Source: Leptospira bourretii (lineage in GTDB: Bacteria; Spirochaetota; Leptospiria; Leptospirales; Leptospiraceae). From it: a DNA stretch of 64,000 nucleotides. This document shows positions 45,928-53,942 of this stretch, one piece after another. The stretch covers positions 124,001-188,000 of the forward strand of contig NZ_RQFW01000019.1 in assembly GCF_004770145.1 (NCBI RefSeq), written 5' to 3'. Below the pieces are notes generated by a model that saw nothing but the letters and a program-made list of their open reading frames with translations, did not search any database and was not told where the DNA came from. A program made the position numbers and the translations under genes. Position 1 is the first letter of the stretch. Every line of letters starts with the position of its first letter.

Positions 45928-47289
45928 ATGTCGACCCAATCCCCATCTAATTTTTCCTTTTTTTTGTTTTTTTTGATTTCATCCTTCATTAACTTTTTGT
46001 TATGCGAAACCATATATTTTGAATCCATTCATTCGGCTGATCATTTATACCTTCCCTTACTTCTGAAGGATCTAGTTTCTGGGAAGGGGATCGGGCATTG
46101 GTATCTCCCACCTTCTCCTTATTTTTTCCCTGACCTTTTGATGGATTTGGCTCTTTTTCCCTTTGTCCCTTTTTTATACCTTCCAAGTATTTATGGAACC
46201 ATCCAAATGTTTTTTGTCCTCCTAGGGATTGCCATTTTTATTTCATTCTATACAACAAAATTGAAATCATTAGAATTTTTGTACTGCTTTGAATTTCTAT
46301 TGGTGATATTTTCACTCATCGGATATGGATTAGGTGACAAACCCCTTCCTTTTAGTTATTTTTTTTCTGGGGCTCATCATAGTTCGGGATTTTTTTTCTC
46401 TCTATTTCTCACAATCTATCTATATTCACTGTTAAACGATAAAGAAAAAAAGATATTAAGGTCCTCGCAGGTTTTGCCACTTCCTTTGGTTTTCATTTTT
46501 TTCTTCGGTTTTTCGCTCCTCTATCTGTCCGATCGGTTTTCCTTTGCTGTCGGAGTGATTAGTTTTTTTGTGGTTAGGATTTGGAATTTGGAAATTCCTT
46601 TTGCGGATCGAATTTCATATTTTAAAGAAAAACGATTTTGGATTTTGGTAATTTTTTTCCTTTTTTGGAATGAACTCATTTTCTTTGGATGCAAAGAAAG
46701 TTTATCCATTCCCAGTAGTTTCCAAACTTTATTCACTTACCTAAACAAACTGAATCCAAAAGAAGTGATTACACTTTCGGGAACTTATCTTTTTGATTTT
46801 TCAAAACATATATTTTACCAAGGCAGGTCCCTTCTCGTTTTGACTGGATTTGTCTTTTTGAGTTTTACCAGATTCCCAAAATTAAACCAACACTTACTCC
46901 TTGTGTTTTTTCCGATCCTTCTTATACTTTTACTCACTATAGGAAGGTTTACCTATCTCCACCCTTATCCCATTCGGTATTTGTTCCCTCTTCTCTTCTT
47001 TTCTCTTCTAGGAGTCACCTGGGTATTCTTTCCCATTTTGCAAAAGATGAATCCGAAGGCCCCCGTTTTGGTTCTTTTGGTACTTTCGGGGATCCTTTTT
47101 CTATTTCCATTTCCCCGAGAGAATACCAAGGCCTACTTCTCCCAAATCACCGAAACAAAAGTCCCTTACGAGTTAGAAAAACCCATCCGGTTTTGGAGTG
47201 AAGGGAGAAAAACTCCCATTCCCATAGGCAAGGACGGGAAACCCTACCATTGGATCACGGGTGCATTCCATACGCACTTGACAGAGTGA
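45928..47289 (+). CDS. Multi-pass membrane protein, possibly a GT-C type glycosyltransferase
   Basis: A 453-aa integral membrane protein with about ten or eleven hydrophobic segments and few charged residues between; an ATG at 45928 is used (TTG 45904 is upstream). The first external loop contains HSADHLYLPLL with a D-H pair and GKGIGHWYLPPSPYFFPD, reminiscent of the acidic catalytic loop of GT-C transferases such as the GT39/PMT type; I cannot confirm it. The sequence is rich in Phe and Leu. leuA follows 24 bases later. Confidence 0.55.
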   Translation: MSTQSPSNFSFFLFFLISSFINFLLCETIYFESIHSADHLYLPLLLKDLVSGKGIGHWYLPPSPYFFPDLLMDLALFPFVPFLYLPSIYGTIQMFFVLLGIAIFISFYTTKLKSLEFLYCFEFLLVIFSLIGYGLGDKPLPFSYFFSGAHHSSGFFFSLFLTIYLYSLLNDKEKKILRSSQVLPLPLVFIFFFGFSLLYLSDRFSFAVGVISFFVVRIWNLEIPFADRISYFKEKRFWILVIFFLFWNELIFFGCKESLSIPSSFQTLFTYLNKLNPKEVITLSGTYLFDFSKHIFYQGRSLLVLTGFVFLSFTRFPKLNQHLLLVFFPILLILLLTIGRFTYLHPYPIRYLFPLLFFSLLGVTWVFFPILQKMNPKAPVLVLLVLSGILFLFPFPRENTKAYFSQITETKVPYELEKPIRFWSEGRKTPIPIGKDGKPYHWITGAFHTHLTE

Positions 47290-47313
47290 AGCGAACGTAT
47301 GATCTGGAAGTAG

Positions 47314-48816
47314 ATGGAAGATTACGTACGCATATTTGATACCACACTTAGGGATGGGGAACAGTGCCCAGGGGCTGCGATGAGCGAAGATGAAAAGGTG
47401 GAAATTGCCCAACACCTTGCCCGGATGAAGGTGGATATCATCGAGGCAGGATTTCCAGTTTCTTCTCCCGTACAATTCAAAGCAGTGGAGCGAATCGCAC
47501 GTGAAATTGAAGGTCCTATCATTTGTGGACTGGCTCGTGCCCTTCGACCTGATTTAGAAGCAGCTCGTGATGCCCTAAAACCTGCCAAACAAAAACGCAT
47601 TCATACCTTTATTGCTTCATCTCCCATCCACATGAAACATAAACTTGGGAAGTCTCCCTCGGAAGTATTAGAGATGGCAAGAGTGGCTGTGAAAATGGCT
47701 AGAGACTTTGTCACCGATGTGGAATTTTCCCCAGAAGATGCAACTCGCTCCGAATGGGACTTCTTACGCGAGTTAGTGGAGGCAGTCATCGAAGAAGGTG
47801 CCACTACCATCAATATCCCAGACACTGTTGGTTATACAACCCCGCAAGAATACATGGATCTCTTTCGTTTCTTAAAAAAGGAAGTAAAAGGAGCCGACAA
47901 AGTGATTTTTTCGGCCCATTGCCATAACGACCTAGGACTTGCAGTTGCGAACTCTCTGGCAACCGTTCTTGCTGGTGGTCGTCAGATTGAATGTACCATC
48001 AACGGAATCGGAGAAAGAGCCGGAAACACAGCTATGGAAGAAGTGGTGATGGCTCTCAAAACAAGAAAAGATGCTTTTGGTGTGGAAACAAAAATTGATT
48101 CTACTCTCATCACTCGCGGCTCTCATTTGGTAAAAACCATCACAGGGATGGTGGTCCAACCTAACAAATCCATTGTGGGAGCCAATGCCTTTGCGCATGA
48201 ATCTGGAATCCACCAAGATGGTGTGATTAAAAATAGACAAACCTATGAAATTATGACTCCAGAATCTGTGGGACTCAAATCCAATCGTATGGTGCTTGGA
48301 CGCCATTCCGGAAGAGCAGGATTCAAAGACCGAGTCATTCGTATGGGTTTTGATCCCAAACCGGAAGAAATCGACAATGCATACAATCGTTTCCTAGAGA
48401 TTGCTGATAAAAAAAAGGAAGTCTTTGATGAAGACATCGCGGCCCTTTTCCAAGCAGAGATCAGTAGATCCCAAGTGGATGAAAAATATCGCCTCCTTTC
48501 TTTTGAACAAAATACTGGTTCCAACCAAACTCCGAGTTCCAAAATTTCTTTGTTCATCAAAGGAGAGACCAAGGTCTCGGAAGCACACGGAGACGGTCCA
48601 GTCGATAGCATTTTCAAAGCAATTAATATGGCCACTGGTCTTTCCCCACTCCTCTCAAGACTTGTGATCTCACCTGTAACAGAAGGAACAGATGCCATGG
48701 CTGAAGCATCAGTCACGTTAGAAGACGGAGAACGTAGGGTGGTTGGAAAAGGGGATTCTACCGATATCATTGAAGCTTGTGCCAAAGCTTATATCAATGC
48801 TTTGAACCGGTTGTGA
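47314..48816 (+). CDS. leuA: 2-isopropylmalate synthase
   Basis: Condenses acetyl-CoA with 2-oxoisovalerate, the first step of leucine synthesis. The 500-aa product has the HMGL-like TIM barrel (IFDTTLRDGEQCPGAAM, HCHNDLGLAVANS with metal His, GERAGNTAMEE) and the C-terminal regulatory domain (about residues 390-500) found in feedback-regulated LeuA. A related citramalate synthase (CimA) exists in Leptospira, but this sequence has LeuA-like substrate residues. Overlaps nothing; hisC begins four bases after it, so both are probably in one transcript. Confidence 0.93.
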   Translation: MEDYVRIFDTTLRDGEQCPGAAMSEDEKVEIAQHLARMKVDIIEAGFPVSSPVQFKAVERIAREIEGPIICGLARALRPDLEAARDALKPAKQKRIHTFIASSPIHMKHKLGKSPSEVLEMARVAVKMARDFVTDVEFSPEDATRSEWDFLRELVEAVIEEGATTINIPDTVGYTTPQEYMDLFRFLKKEVKGADKVIFSAHCHNDLGLAVANSLATVLAGGRQIECTINGIGERAGNTAMEEVVMALKTRKDAFGVETKIDSTLITRGSHLVKTITGMVVQPNKSIVGANAFAHESGIHQDGVIKNRQTYEIMTPESVGLKSNRMVLGRHSGRAGFKDRVIRMGFDPKPEEIDNAYNRFLEIADKKKEVFDEDIAALFQAEISRSQVDEKYRLLSFEQNTGSNQTPSSKISLFIKGETKVSEAHGDGPVDSIFKAINMATGLSPLLSRLVISPVTEGTDAMAEASVTLEDGERRVVGKGDSTDIIEACAKAYINALNRL

Positions 48817-48820
48817 TTCT

Positions 48821-49915
48821 ATGAAAACAGAGACAAAACTTTTTTCAATCGAGTCCCTGGTTCGTAAGGAACTACTCACTTACAAACCTTATACACCAGG
48901 CGAACAACCAGGCCTGAGTACCACAACGATCAAACTCAATACGAACGAAAACCCTTACCCACCTTCTCCCAAAATCAAAGAAGCCGTAGACAAAGTTTTG
49001 GTGACGGGTGTTTTACGAAAGTATCCCAACTACCACGGAAGAAAACTTCAGGAACTCATAGCGAAAGACTACCATTTAGACCCAGATCAAATTTTAGTCA
49101 CCAATGGATCTGATGAAGCCTTACGTTTGTTATTCCAAGCCCTCATTGGCCCAGGAGATGTGGTCGTTGCCCCAGACCCAACCTATTCCTTTTATCCGGT
49201 TCTTACCGAACAGATGATGGTGGGAGCTACTTACAAAGCCATTCCCCTTAAATCCGACTTACATTTTGATTTTGAATCCTTGGAAAAGGAACAAGGAAAA
49301 CTACTTTGTTTTGCTCATCCCAATGCACCTACCGGTGTGGAAGAACCAAAAGAAAAACTCCTTAACTTGGTTAAAAATTTTCAAGGCATTGTTTTATCCG
49401 ATGAAGCCTATATAGATTTCACAGAGCCGAACTCTAGTTTGATGCCTGAAATAGGAAACCATCCAAATCTAGTAGTTTCTCGTACCTTTTCTAAATCTTA
49501 TGCTCTTGCTGGACTCCGTGTGGGTTATCTAGTAGGATCTCTTGAAGTGATCTCCTGGATCCGCAAACTCAAAGATTCTTATAATGTAGGAATTTTGGAG
49601 CAAGTGGTAGCCGAAACCTCCTATGCAGACAAAGAATACTTTTTGGAAAAACGTTCTCTCGTGATTTCAGAAAGGAAAAAACTAAAAAATGAATTGGAAT
49701 CTCTTGGATTTACCATCCCCGATTCTTCTACCAATTTTTTGTTTTGCAAACCGAAATCGGGTGTTTCACCAGAGAGTTTGTATTTGCAATTGAAAGATAA
49801 AAACATCCTGATCCGATATTTTTCTACAGGGATTTCCAAAGACTATATTCGTATCACCATTGGAACTCTGGAAGAAAATGGGAAACTACTAGATACCATT
49901 CGTACGCTCATTTAA
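48821..49915 (+). CDS. hisC: Histidinol-phosphate aminotransferase
   Basis: PLP enzyme of histidine synthesis, forming histidinol phosphate from imidazole acetol phosphate. The 364-aa product has LNTNENPYPPSPKI, GSDEALRLLFQ, AHPNAPTG, SDEAYIDF and the PLP lysine in SRTFSKSYALAGLRVGYL. Length is normal. It follows leuA by four bases. Downstream two hairpins separate it from the convergent heat-shock genes. Confidence 0.95.
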   Translation: MKTETKLFSIESLVRKELLTYKPYTPGEQPGLSTTTIKLNTNENPYPPSPKIKEAVDKVLVTGVLRKYPNYHGRKLQELIAKDYHLDPDQILVTNGSDEALRLLFQALIGPGDVVVAPDPTYSFYPVLTEQMMVGATYKAIPLKSDLHFDFESLEKEQGKLLCFAHPNAPTGVEEPKEKLLNLVKNFQGIVLSDEAYIDFTEPNSSLMPEIGNHPNLVVSRTFSKSYALAGLRVGYLVGSLEVISWIRKLKDSYNVGILEQVVAETSYADKEYFLEKRSLVISERKKLKNELESLGFTIPDSSTNFLFCKPKSGVSPESLYLQLKDKNILIRYFSTGISKDYIRITIGTLEENGKLLDTIRTLI

Positions 49916-49917
49916 AT

Positions 49918-49952
49918 AAAAAAACCGGCGCACCTTTTGTAGATGAGCCGGT
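49918..49952 (-). terminator. Candidate terminator of the Hsp20 operon (leftward)
   Basis: On the minus strand, ACCGGC (49952-49947) and GCCGGT (49929-49924) form a stem with a loop of 17 bases, followed by a run of T's (49923-49918). It lies 45 bases after the Hsp20 stop, where a terminator would be expected. Confidence 0.6.
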
Positions 49953-49964
49953 CCGAAATTAAAT

Positions 49965-50004
49965 TCTCTTTCGATTTACCAAACACCAAAGAGATTTTAT
50001 TTTT
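49965..50004 (+). terminator. Candidate terminator of the leuA-hisC transcript
   Basis: TCTCTTT (49965-49971) and AAAGAGA (49988-49994) form a 7-base stem with a 16-base loop, followed by TTTTATTTTT (49995-50004) on the plus strand. It overlaps the 3' end of the convergent Hsp20 gene. Confidence 0.6.
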
Positions 50005-50395
50005 GGATTTCGATTTTGGTTTTTTTAGGTTCCATTTTAGGAATGGTTAACTCTAAAATTCCATTTTTCATTTTGCCAGTGGCCTTATCTGAATGAATTG
50101 CTTTGCCAATGGTAAACTTGCGGTAGTAGTTTCCTTCCTTGTATTCCGCAAGTCGCACTTGGCCACGAGATTCTTCCACTGGAACAAATTTACCTTCCAA
50201 AATCAATTGGTCTTTTTCAATGGAAATGTCCACCGAGGATTGGTCCACTCCAGGCATTTCTATAAAGAACAGAATGGCTTCTTCTGTTTCCAACACATCA
50301 ACGTTAGGTGAATAAACACGAGTAGTTAACTTTTGGTCTTTCCCTTCGACGGTCTCTGAAACGTTTCCATGATTTTCTTTTGTCAGTGTATTCAT
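49997..50395 (-). CDS. Small heat-shock protein (Hsp20), second of a pair
   Basis: A 132-aa alpha-crystallin-domain chaperone that holds unfolding proteins. The domain occupies about residues 30-125 with EAILFFIEMPGVDQSSVDISIEKDQLILEG (split: FFIEMPGVDQSS and IEKDQLILEGKF) and the GILELTIPKMEPKK motif at the end. The ATG at 50395 follows AAGGAGA with six bases between. Eleven bases separate it from the first Hsp20 gene, so both are read from the CIRCE-controlled promoter. Two different Hsp20 proteins may form mixed oligomers. Confidence 0.93.
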   Translation of the reverse strand: MNTLTKENHGNVSETVEGKDQKLTTRVYSPNVDVLETEEAILFFIEMPGVDQSSVDISIEKDQLILEGKFVPVEESRGQVRLAEYKEGNYYRKFTIGKAIHSDKATGKMKNGILELTIPKMEPKKTKIEIQK

Positions 50396-50406
50396 AACTT
50401 ATCTCC

Positions 50407-50850
50407 TTACCCAAGTGTGATGGATACTTTTTTAGGTTTATCTTCTTCTCTACGAGGAAGATGGATGTTTAAAATTCCATTTGTGAATTTTGCAAGGACA
50501 TGTTCCGAATCGACTCGAAACGGTAATTCTAAAGTCCTATGGAATTCTCCATTAAAAATCTCTCGGCGTAGGACTTCGGTTCCTTCGGCTAGTTCTTCTG
50601 ATTTTTTCTTTCCGTGGATCGAAAGAAGATTGTCTTTTACGTTGATTTCGATTTGGTCTGGTTCGAGTCCAGGAAGTAAACAAGTCACTAGGGCCTCATC
50701 TTCCTTTGTATAAACGTTCACTGGAGGGAAATTGGACGAAGATCCAAATTGACTGTCTAAAATAGAACGAGTCAACTCATCGTTCAGTCTGTCAAAATCT
50801 CTCCAGAACTGATTTGCTTTGGTTTGTGGGTCTAGAATTCGGAACAACAT
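50407..50850 (-). CDS. Small heat-shock protein (Hsp20), first of a pair
   Basis: A 147-aa alpha-crystallin chaperone starting MLFRILDPQTKANQFWRDF, with the domain at about residues 45-140 (EDEALVTCLLPGLEPDQI, and GILNIHLPRREEDKP at its end). The start is the ATG at 50850, seven bases after GGAG; an ATG at 50856 and a GTG at 50871 also lie in frame, but the GTG is inside the operator. First gene of the pair, with CIRCE and promoter immediately upstream, so both genes should rise on heat shock. Divergent from the RidA gene. Confidence 0.93.
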   Translation of the reverse strand: MLFRILDPQTKANQFWRDFDRLNDELTRSILDSQFGSSSNFPPVNVYTKEDEALVTCLLPGLEPDQIEINVKDNLLSIHGKKKSEELAEGTEVLRREIFNGEFHRTLELPFRVDSEHVLAKFTNGILNIHLPRREEDKPKKVSITLG

Positions 50851-50864
50851 GCTCATTCTCCTCT

Positions 50865-50891
50865 TTAGCACTCATTAATCACGACTGCTAT
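50865..50891 (-). promoter_or_regulatory. CIRCE operator (HrcA site) of the Hsp20 pair
   Basis: On the plus strand, TTAGCACTC (50865-50873), nine bases, then GACTGCTAT (50883-50891). The consensus is TTAGCACTC-N9-GAGTGCTAA, so one arm is perfect and the other matches seven of nine. It lies in the leader of the first Hsp20 gene, 14 bases before its ATG, as expected for the HrcA repressor. Confidence 0.85.
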
Positions 50892-50893
50892 TT

Positions 50894-50923
50894 TTATTAG
50901 CAATCTATACATTTGACTGCCAA
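50894..50923 (-). promoter_or_regulatory. Candidate promoter of the Hsp20 pair
   Basis: On the minus strand, TTGGCA (50923-50918) and TAATAA (50899-50894) are 18 bases apart, resembling a sigma-70 -35/-10 pair, and transcription would start within or just before the CIRCE element, the usual arrangement for HrcA control. Assigned from sequence only. Confidence 0.5.
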
Positions 50924-51005
50924 CTATCAAGAATGTTTTCTATTTTAGCCGTTTTTGGAAAAAAAATTTTGTCTCGTGCGCTAGGCCCAGTGATCCTGGA
51001 ATCCA

Positions 51006-51464
51006 ATGCCTATCCAAGACCACCTGAAAGAACTCGGTTTAGAAATTCCCCCTGTTCCAGCGGCCCTCGCTGCCTATATCCCTTCCAAAAGGTCGGGAAA
51101 CCTGATTTTTACCTCCGGACAACTTCCGCTCGTGGGAGGAAAACTACGAAAAACGGGAAAGGTTGGAAAAGACCTAAGCATCGAGGAAGCCAAAGAAGAA
51201 GCCAAACAATGTGTTTTGAATGCTTTAGCGGCAACTCTACTTCATATAGATTCTTTAGACAAAATCAAATCCATAGTAAAACTTGGAGTTTTTGTTGCGG
51301 GAACACCTGAATTCACCGAACAACACTTAGTCGCCAATGGTGCCTCAGAACTTCTTGCAACCATTTTTGGTGAAAAGGGTAAACATGCTAGGTTTGCGAT
51401 TGGAGTAAGTTCTCTTCCGCTTGATGCTGCTGTAGAATTGGAAATGGTTGCTGAAGTAGAATGA
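51006..51464 (+). CDS. RidA/YjgF family protein
   Basis: A 152-aa protein of the long YjgF type: RSGNLIFTSGQLPLVGG at the start, EEAKEEAKQCVLNALAATL, IVKLGVFVAGTPEF, and KHARFAIGVSSLPLDAAVELEMVAEVE in the C-terminal part. Known: RidA hydrolyses reactive enamine/imine intermediates from PLP enzymes. The branch is the one often called YjgF-like 'RidA family', without the Arg of classical RidA clearly placed, so deaminase activity is not certain. The following gene begins with an ATGA overlap. Confidence 0.9.
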   Translation: MPIQDHLKELGLEIPPVPAALAAYIPSKRSGNLIFTSGQLPLVGGKLRKTGKVGKDLSIEEAKEEAKQCVLNALAATLLHIDSLDKIKSIVKLGVFVAGTPEFTEQHLVANGASELLATIFGEKGKHARFAIGVSSLPLDAAVELEMVAEVE

Positions 51465-52009
51465 CAAGTTCCCTTCTTTCTAAATTCTTTCTGATTGTTC
51501 AATTTTTAAAAGAATCTGTTTTCTTTGTTCCAGACCTAATTTTTGCTTGGTGGCACCTAACAAAAAAAATATTTTTAACACTTTACAGCTATTGGAATCA
51601 TAAAATATTCTTTGATAAAATATTTTTTATCTTTTTATTCCTGCAACTTCTCTTTTCTGTTCTACCCTGGTTCTCATACCAAATTCGGTTTTTTGAAATT
51701 ACGGAATCCATTTCCCTTGGTCCTAAGTTAAACTCAGTGTTTATTCTTCTCGCACTTCTCAATTTTTTCTTTTTGGGATTTTGGAAATCCTCTTGGACAA
51801 GGATTTGGTTTTTCGCAGGCCAAATGATATCGATTGTATTTGTGATTTGGGGATACTTGGACCCGAAACGTTATTTTTATGATTTTGTTAAACCAGAAGA
51901 AGTGGGACTGGGACTTCCCTTCTATTTATTCCTGGGATCATTACTCGGAGCCTTTGTCTTTGGATACCTTACCTTTAAAAGAGAGGACGAGGTTCTCGGT
52001 AGGATTTAA
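51461..52009 (+). CDS. Small membrane protein of unknown function
   Basis: A 182-aa protein with about four membrane segments (LFLQLLFSVLPWFSYQI, SVFILLALLNFFFLGF, FFAGQMISIVFVIWGYL, FYLFLGSLLGAFVFGYL) and basic ends. Start overlaps the RidA stop (ATGA). No family recognised. Strongly A/T-rich. It precedes the GT-C-like gene by 13 bases, so a three-gene unit with RidA at its start is likely. Confidence 0.6.
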   Translation: MTSSLLSKFFLIVQFLKESVFFVPDLIFAWWHLTKKIFLTLYSYWNHKIFFDKIFFIFLFLQLLFSVLPWFSYQIRFFEITESISLGPKLNSVFILLALLNFFFLGFWKSSWTRIWFFAGQMISIVFVIWGYLDPKRYFYDFVKPEEVGLGLPFYLFLGSLLGAFVFGYLTFKREDEVLGRI

Positions 52010-52022
52010 AACAGCTTAAAAA

Positions 52023-53918
52023 ATGTTTATACTTTTTGATCTTATCACAATTTTTGTTAGCGCTAAACTAATTAATGATACGTTCTTAAGTTCCAGGAGA
52101 TTCACAGAAGTTTTTTTTCTATTCTCTCTTATCTATATTTTACTAACGCAAGAGATTTTGTCTTTTTTCAATGCTTTAGATCAAACATTACTTCAATACT
52201 CGATTTCAATCATATTTTTTTCCTGTATGTTACCATTTAGAAAGAAAATGCGATTTTACTTTCCTAAATTTCCAAAAAGCTTTTTTCCGAGACTGGCAAT
52301 CGCCATTTTTATTCTATTTTTGCTTCTTAATTTCTCTATAGTCTTAATCCTACCACCACATAACCATGATTCCGTTGCCTATCAGATTCCTCGCATCTTC
52401 AGATATTTATCGCAGGGAAACTTTGAGATATTTAGGACAAACTACTGGGCGCAAGTCACCCATCCCCATGGAGTTACAAGTTTGTATATTTGGCTCTGGA
52501 AAGGAACGGGGTATCTCCCGCTCCTACAAATTTTTAGCCTTTATTCATTTCTGGCTCTATCTATCTCTAGTTTTCATATTATGGAGTTAATTTCTCCTAA
52601 TATTAATCTAAAATATTTTTCTTTAATTGCGAATCTCTTTATCGTTGAGACATTATTAATCTCAACGACGACACAGACCGATATCATTCAGACTGCAATA
52701 ATTTTTAGCTCAATCAGTTTATGCCTTTTTGTGAAAAGACCAATGATTCATTGGAATGATTTAAGAATTGCTATCATTTTAGGAATTATGGTATTACTCC
52801 TTACGGCTATAAAAGAAACCTTTGCTCTTTATTCCTTATCCCTAATCCCATTTTTTTGGAAACATCTTTGGCCGAAAGGATTGCAGTTGGATTCCATAGG
52901 AATCAGCCTAAGAAATACATTGATTATTACCTCAATTGCTACATTTGGATTTTTTTTTGGCTATAAAGATAATCTTATACGCTACGGGTCTCCTTTCGGA
53001 CCAACAAAAGTTCTTAAAGAACATACGGTCGTAAAAGATTCCATCTGGACCTCCGGTTTCGATAATTTAATCAGATTTACTTCAGACATCCTTACACTTG
53101 ACGGTCTTCCCCCGCAAGTTTTCAAAGAAACAAATCGTGATATAAAGAGAATCACTTCTAGTATTTTTGAATCTATCTCAAATCATTACGTTTTACAAAG
53201 GAATTTGAGGGCTGAATTTAACAAAGAAAGAGAACAAAGAATTCATGAAGATTTTTCTTATGGTGGAATTTGGGGAATAATAATATTTCTATCATCATTT
53301 CTTTTACTTATCAAAAGGCCTTCCCGGTTTCCTAAAACTGCAACATTATTTCTTTATTCCGCCATTCTTTATTTTATTACCAACGCCTTTATCGGTCCTT
53401 ATGACCCGTGGAGAGGAAGATATTTTGCAGGAATGTTTTCGCTCCTAATGATACCGGTTTCATTTTTTTTGTTTCGAACGGATAAAAGAGCAATTCTTTT
53501 AACCATCACCACTCTAACACTAACGATTGCTAGCTTGTATGTTATAAACAAACGGGAAGGAAGGGAGTATCTAGGACAAGACTCTGCTTTTCGAAATTCC
53601 TTCAATAGTAATTCCTATGCGAACGATCCCGATTACAAATTAATTGCTGATTCGGTTTATGAAAAAATTGAAGCGAAAGAAAAACAGATATCTATTGGTA
53701 TTTGTATTCCAGAAGATACACCTTCCCTTTTTCTTTATAAATACGATGGCTTTCTAGAAAATAAAGTGATTACAATTTTTGATTTTGAAGAGGGACTTTC
53801 ACCACATCTATTAAAATCAGTTGATTACATTTTCTTCCACGAAAAATACTTAGAGAAAAAACCTTCGGATTTTGTACTAAAAAGAGGATTCTATTTAAGA
53901 AAAACTAGCACAAAATAA
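52023..53918 (+). CDS. Membrane glycosyltransferase-like protein (GT39-type candidate)
   Basis: A 631-aa integral membrane protein with about a dozen membrane segments. The first large loop carries HNHDSVAYQIPRIFRYLSQG and TNYWAQVTHPHGVTSLY, an acidic, His-rich loop like the catalytic loop of GT-C enzymes (GT39/ArnT-type), which use lipid-linked sugars. A soluble C-terminal part follows the last membrane helix (about 550-631). It looks more A/T-rich than most genes of the window (impression, not measured), which would fit an exchanged envelope gene. Function is inferred only. Confidence 0.6.
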   Translation: MFILFDLITIFVSAKLINDTFLSSRRFTEVFFLFSLIYILLTQEILSFFNALDQTLLQYSISIIFFSCMLPFRKKMRFYFPKFPKSFFPRLAIAIFILFLLLNFSIVLILPPHNHDSVAYQIPRIFRYLSQGNFEIFRTNYWAQVTHPHGVTSLYIWLWKGTGYLPLLQIFSLYSFLALSISSFHIMELISPNINLKYFSLIANLFIVETLLISTTTQTDIIQTAIIFSSISLCLFVKRPMIHWNDLRIAIILGIMVLLLTAIKETFALYSLSLIPFFWKHLWPKGLQLDSIGISLRNTLIITSIATFGFFFGYKDNLIRYGSPFGPTKVLKEHTVVKDSIWTSGFDNLIRFTSDILTLDGLPPQVFKETNRDIKRITSSIFESISNHYVLQRNLRAEFNKEREQRIHEDFSYGGIWGIIIFLSSFLLLIKRPSRFPKTATLFLYSAILYFITNAFIGPYDPWRGRYFAGMFSLLMIPVSFFLFRTDKRAILLTITTLTLTIASLYVINKREGREYLGQDSAFRNSFNSNSYANDPDYKLIADSVYEKIEAKEKQISIGICIPEDTPSLFLYKYDGFLENKVITIFDFEEGLSPHLLKSVDYIFFHEKYLEKKPSDFVLKRGFYLRKTSTK

Positions 53919-53942
53919 ATCCTCTCTTTTACAGACCATCTC

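Noticed and set aside
50851..50871. GTG or ATG starts for the first Hsp20 inside the leader
   Set aside because: The GTG lies in the CIRCE element; the ATG at 50850 has better spacing and matches the family N-terminus.
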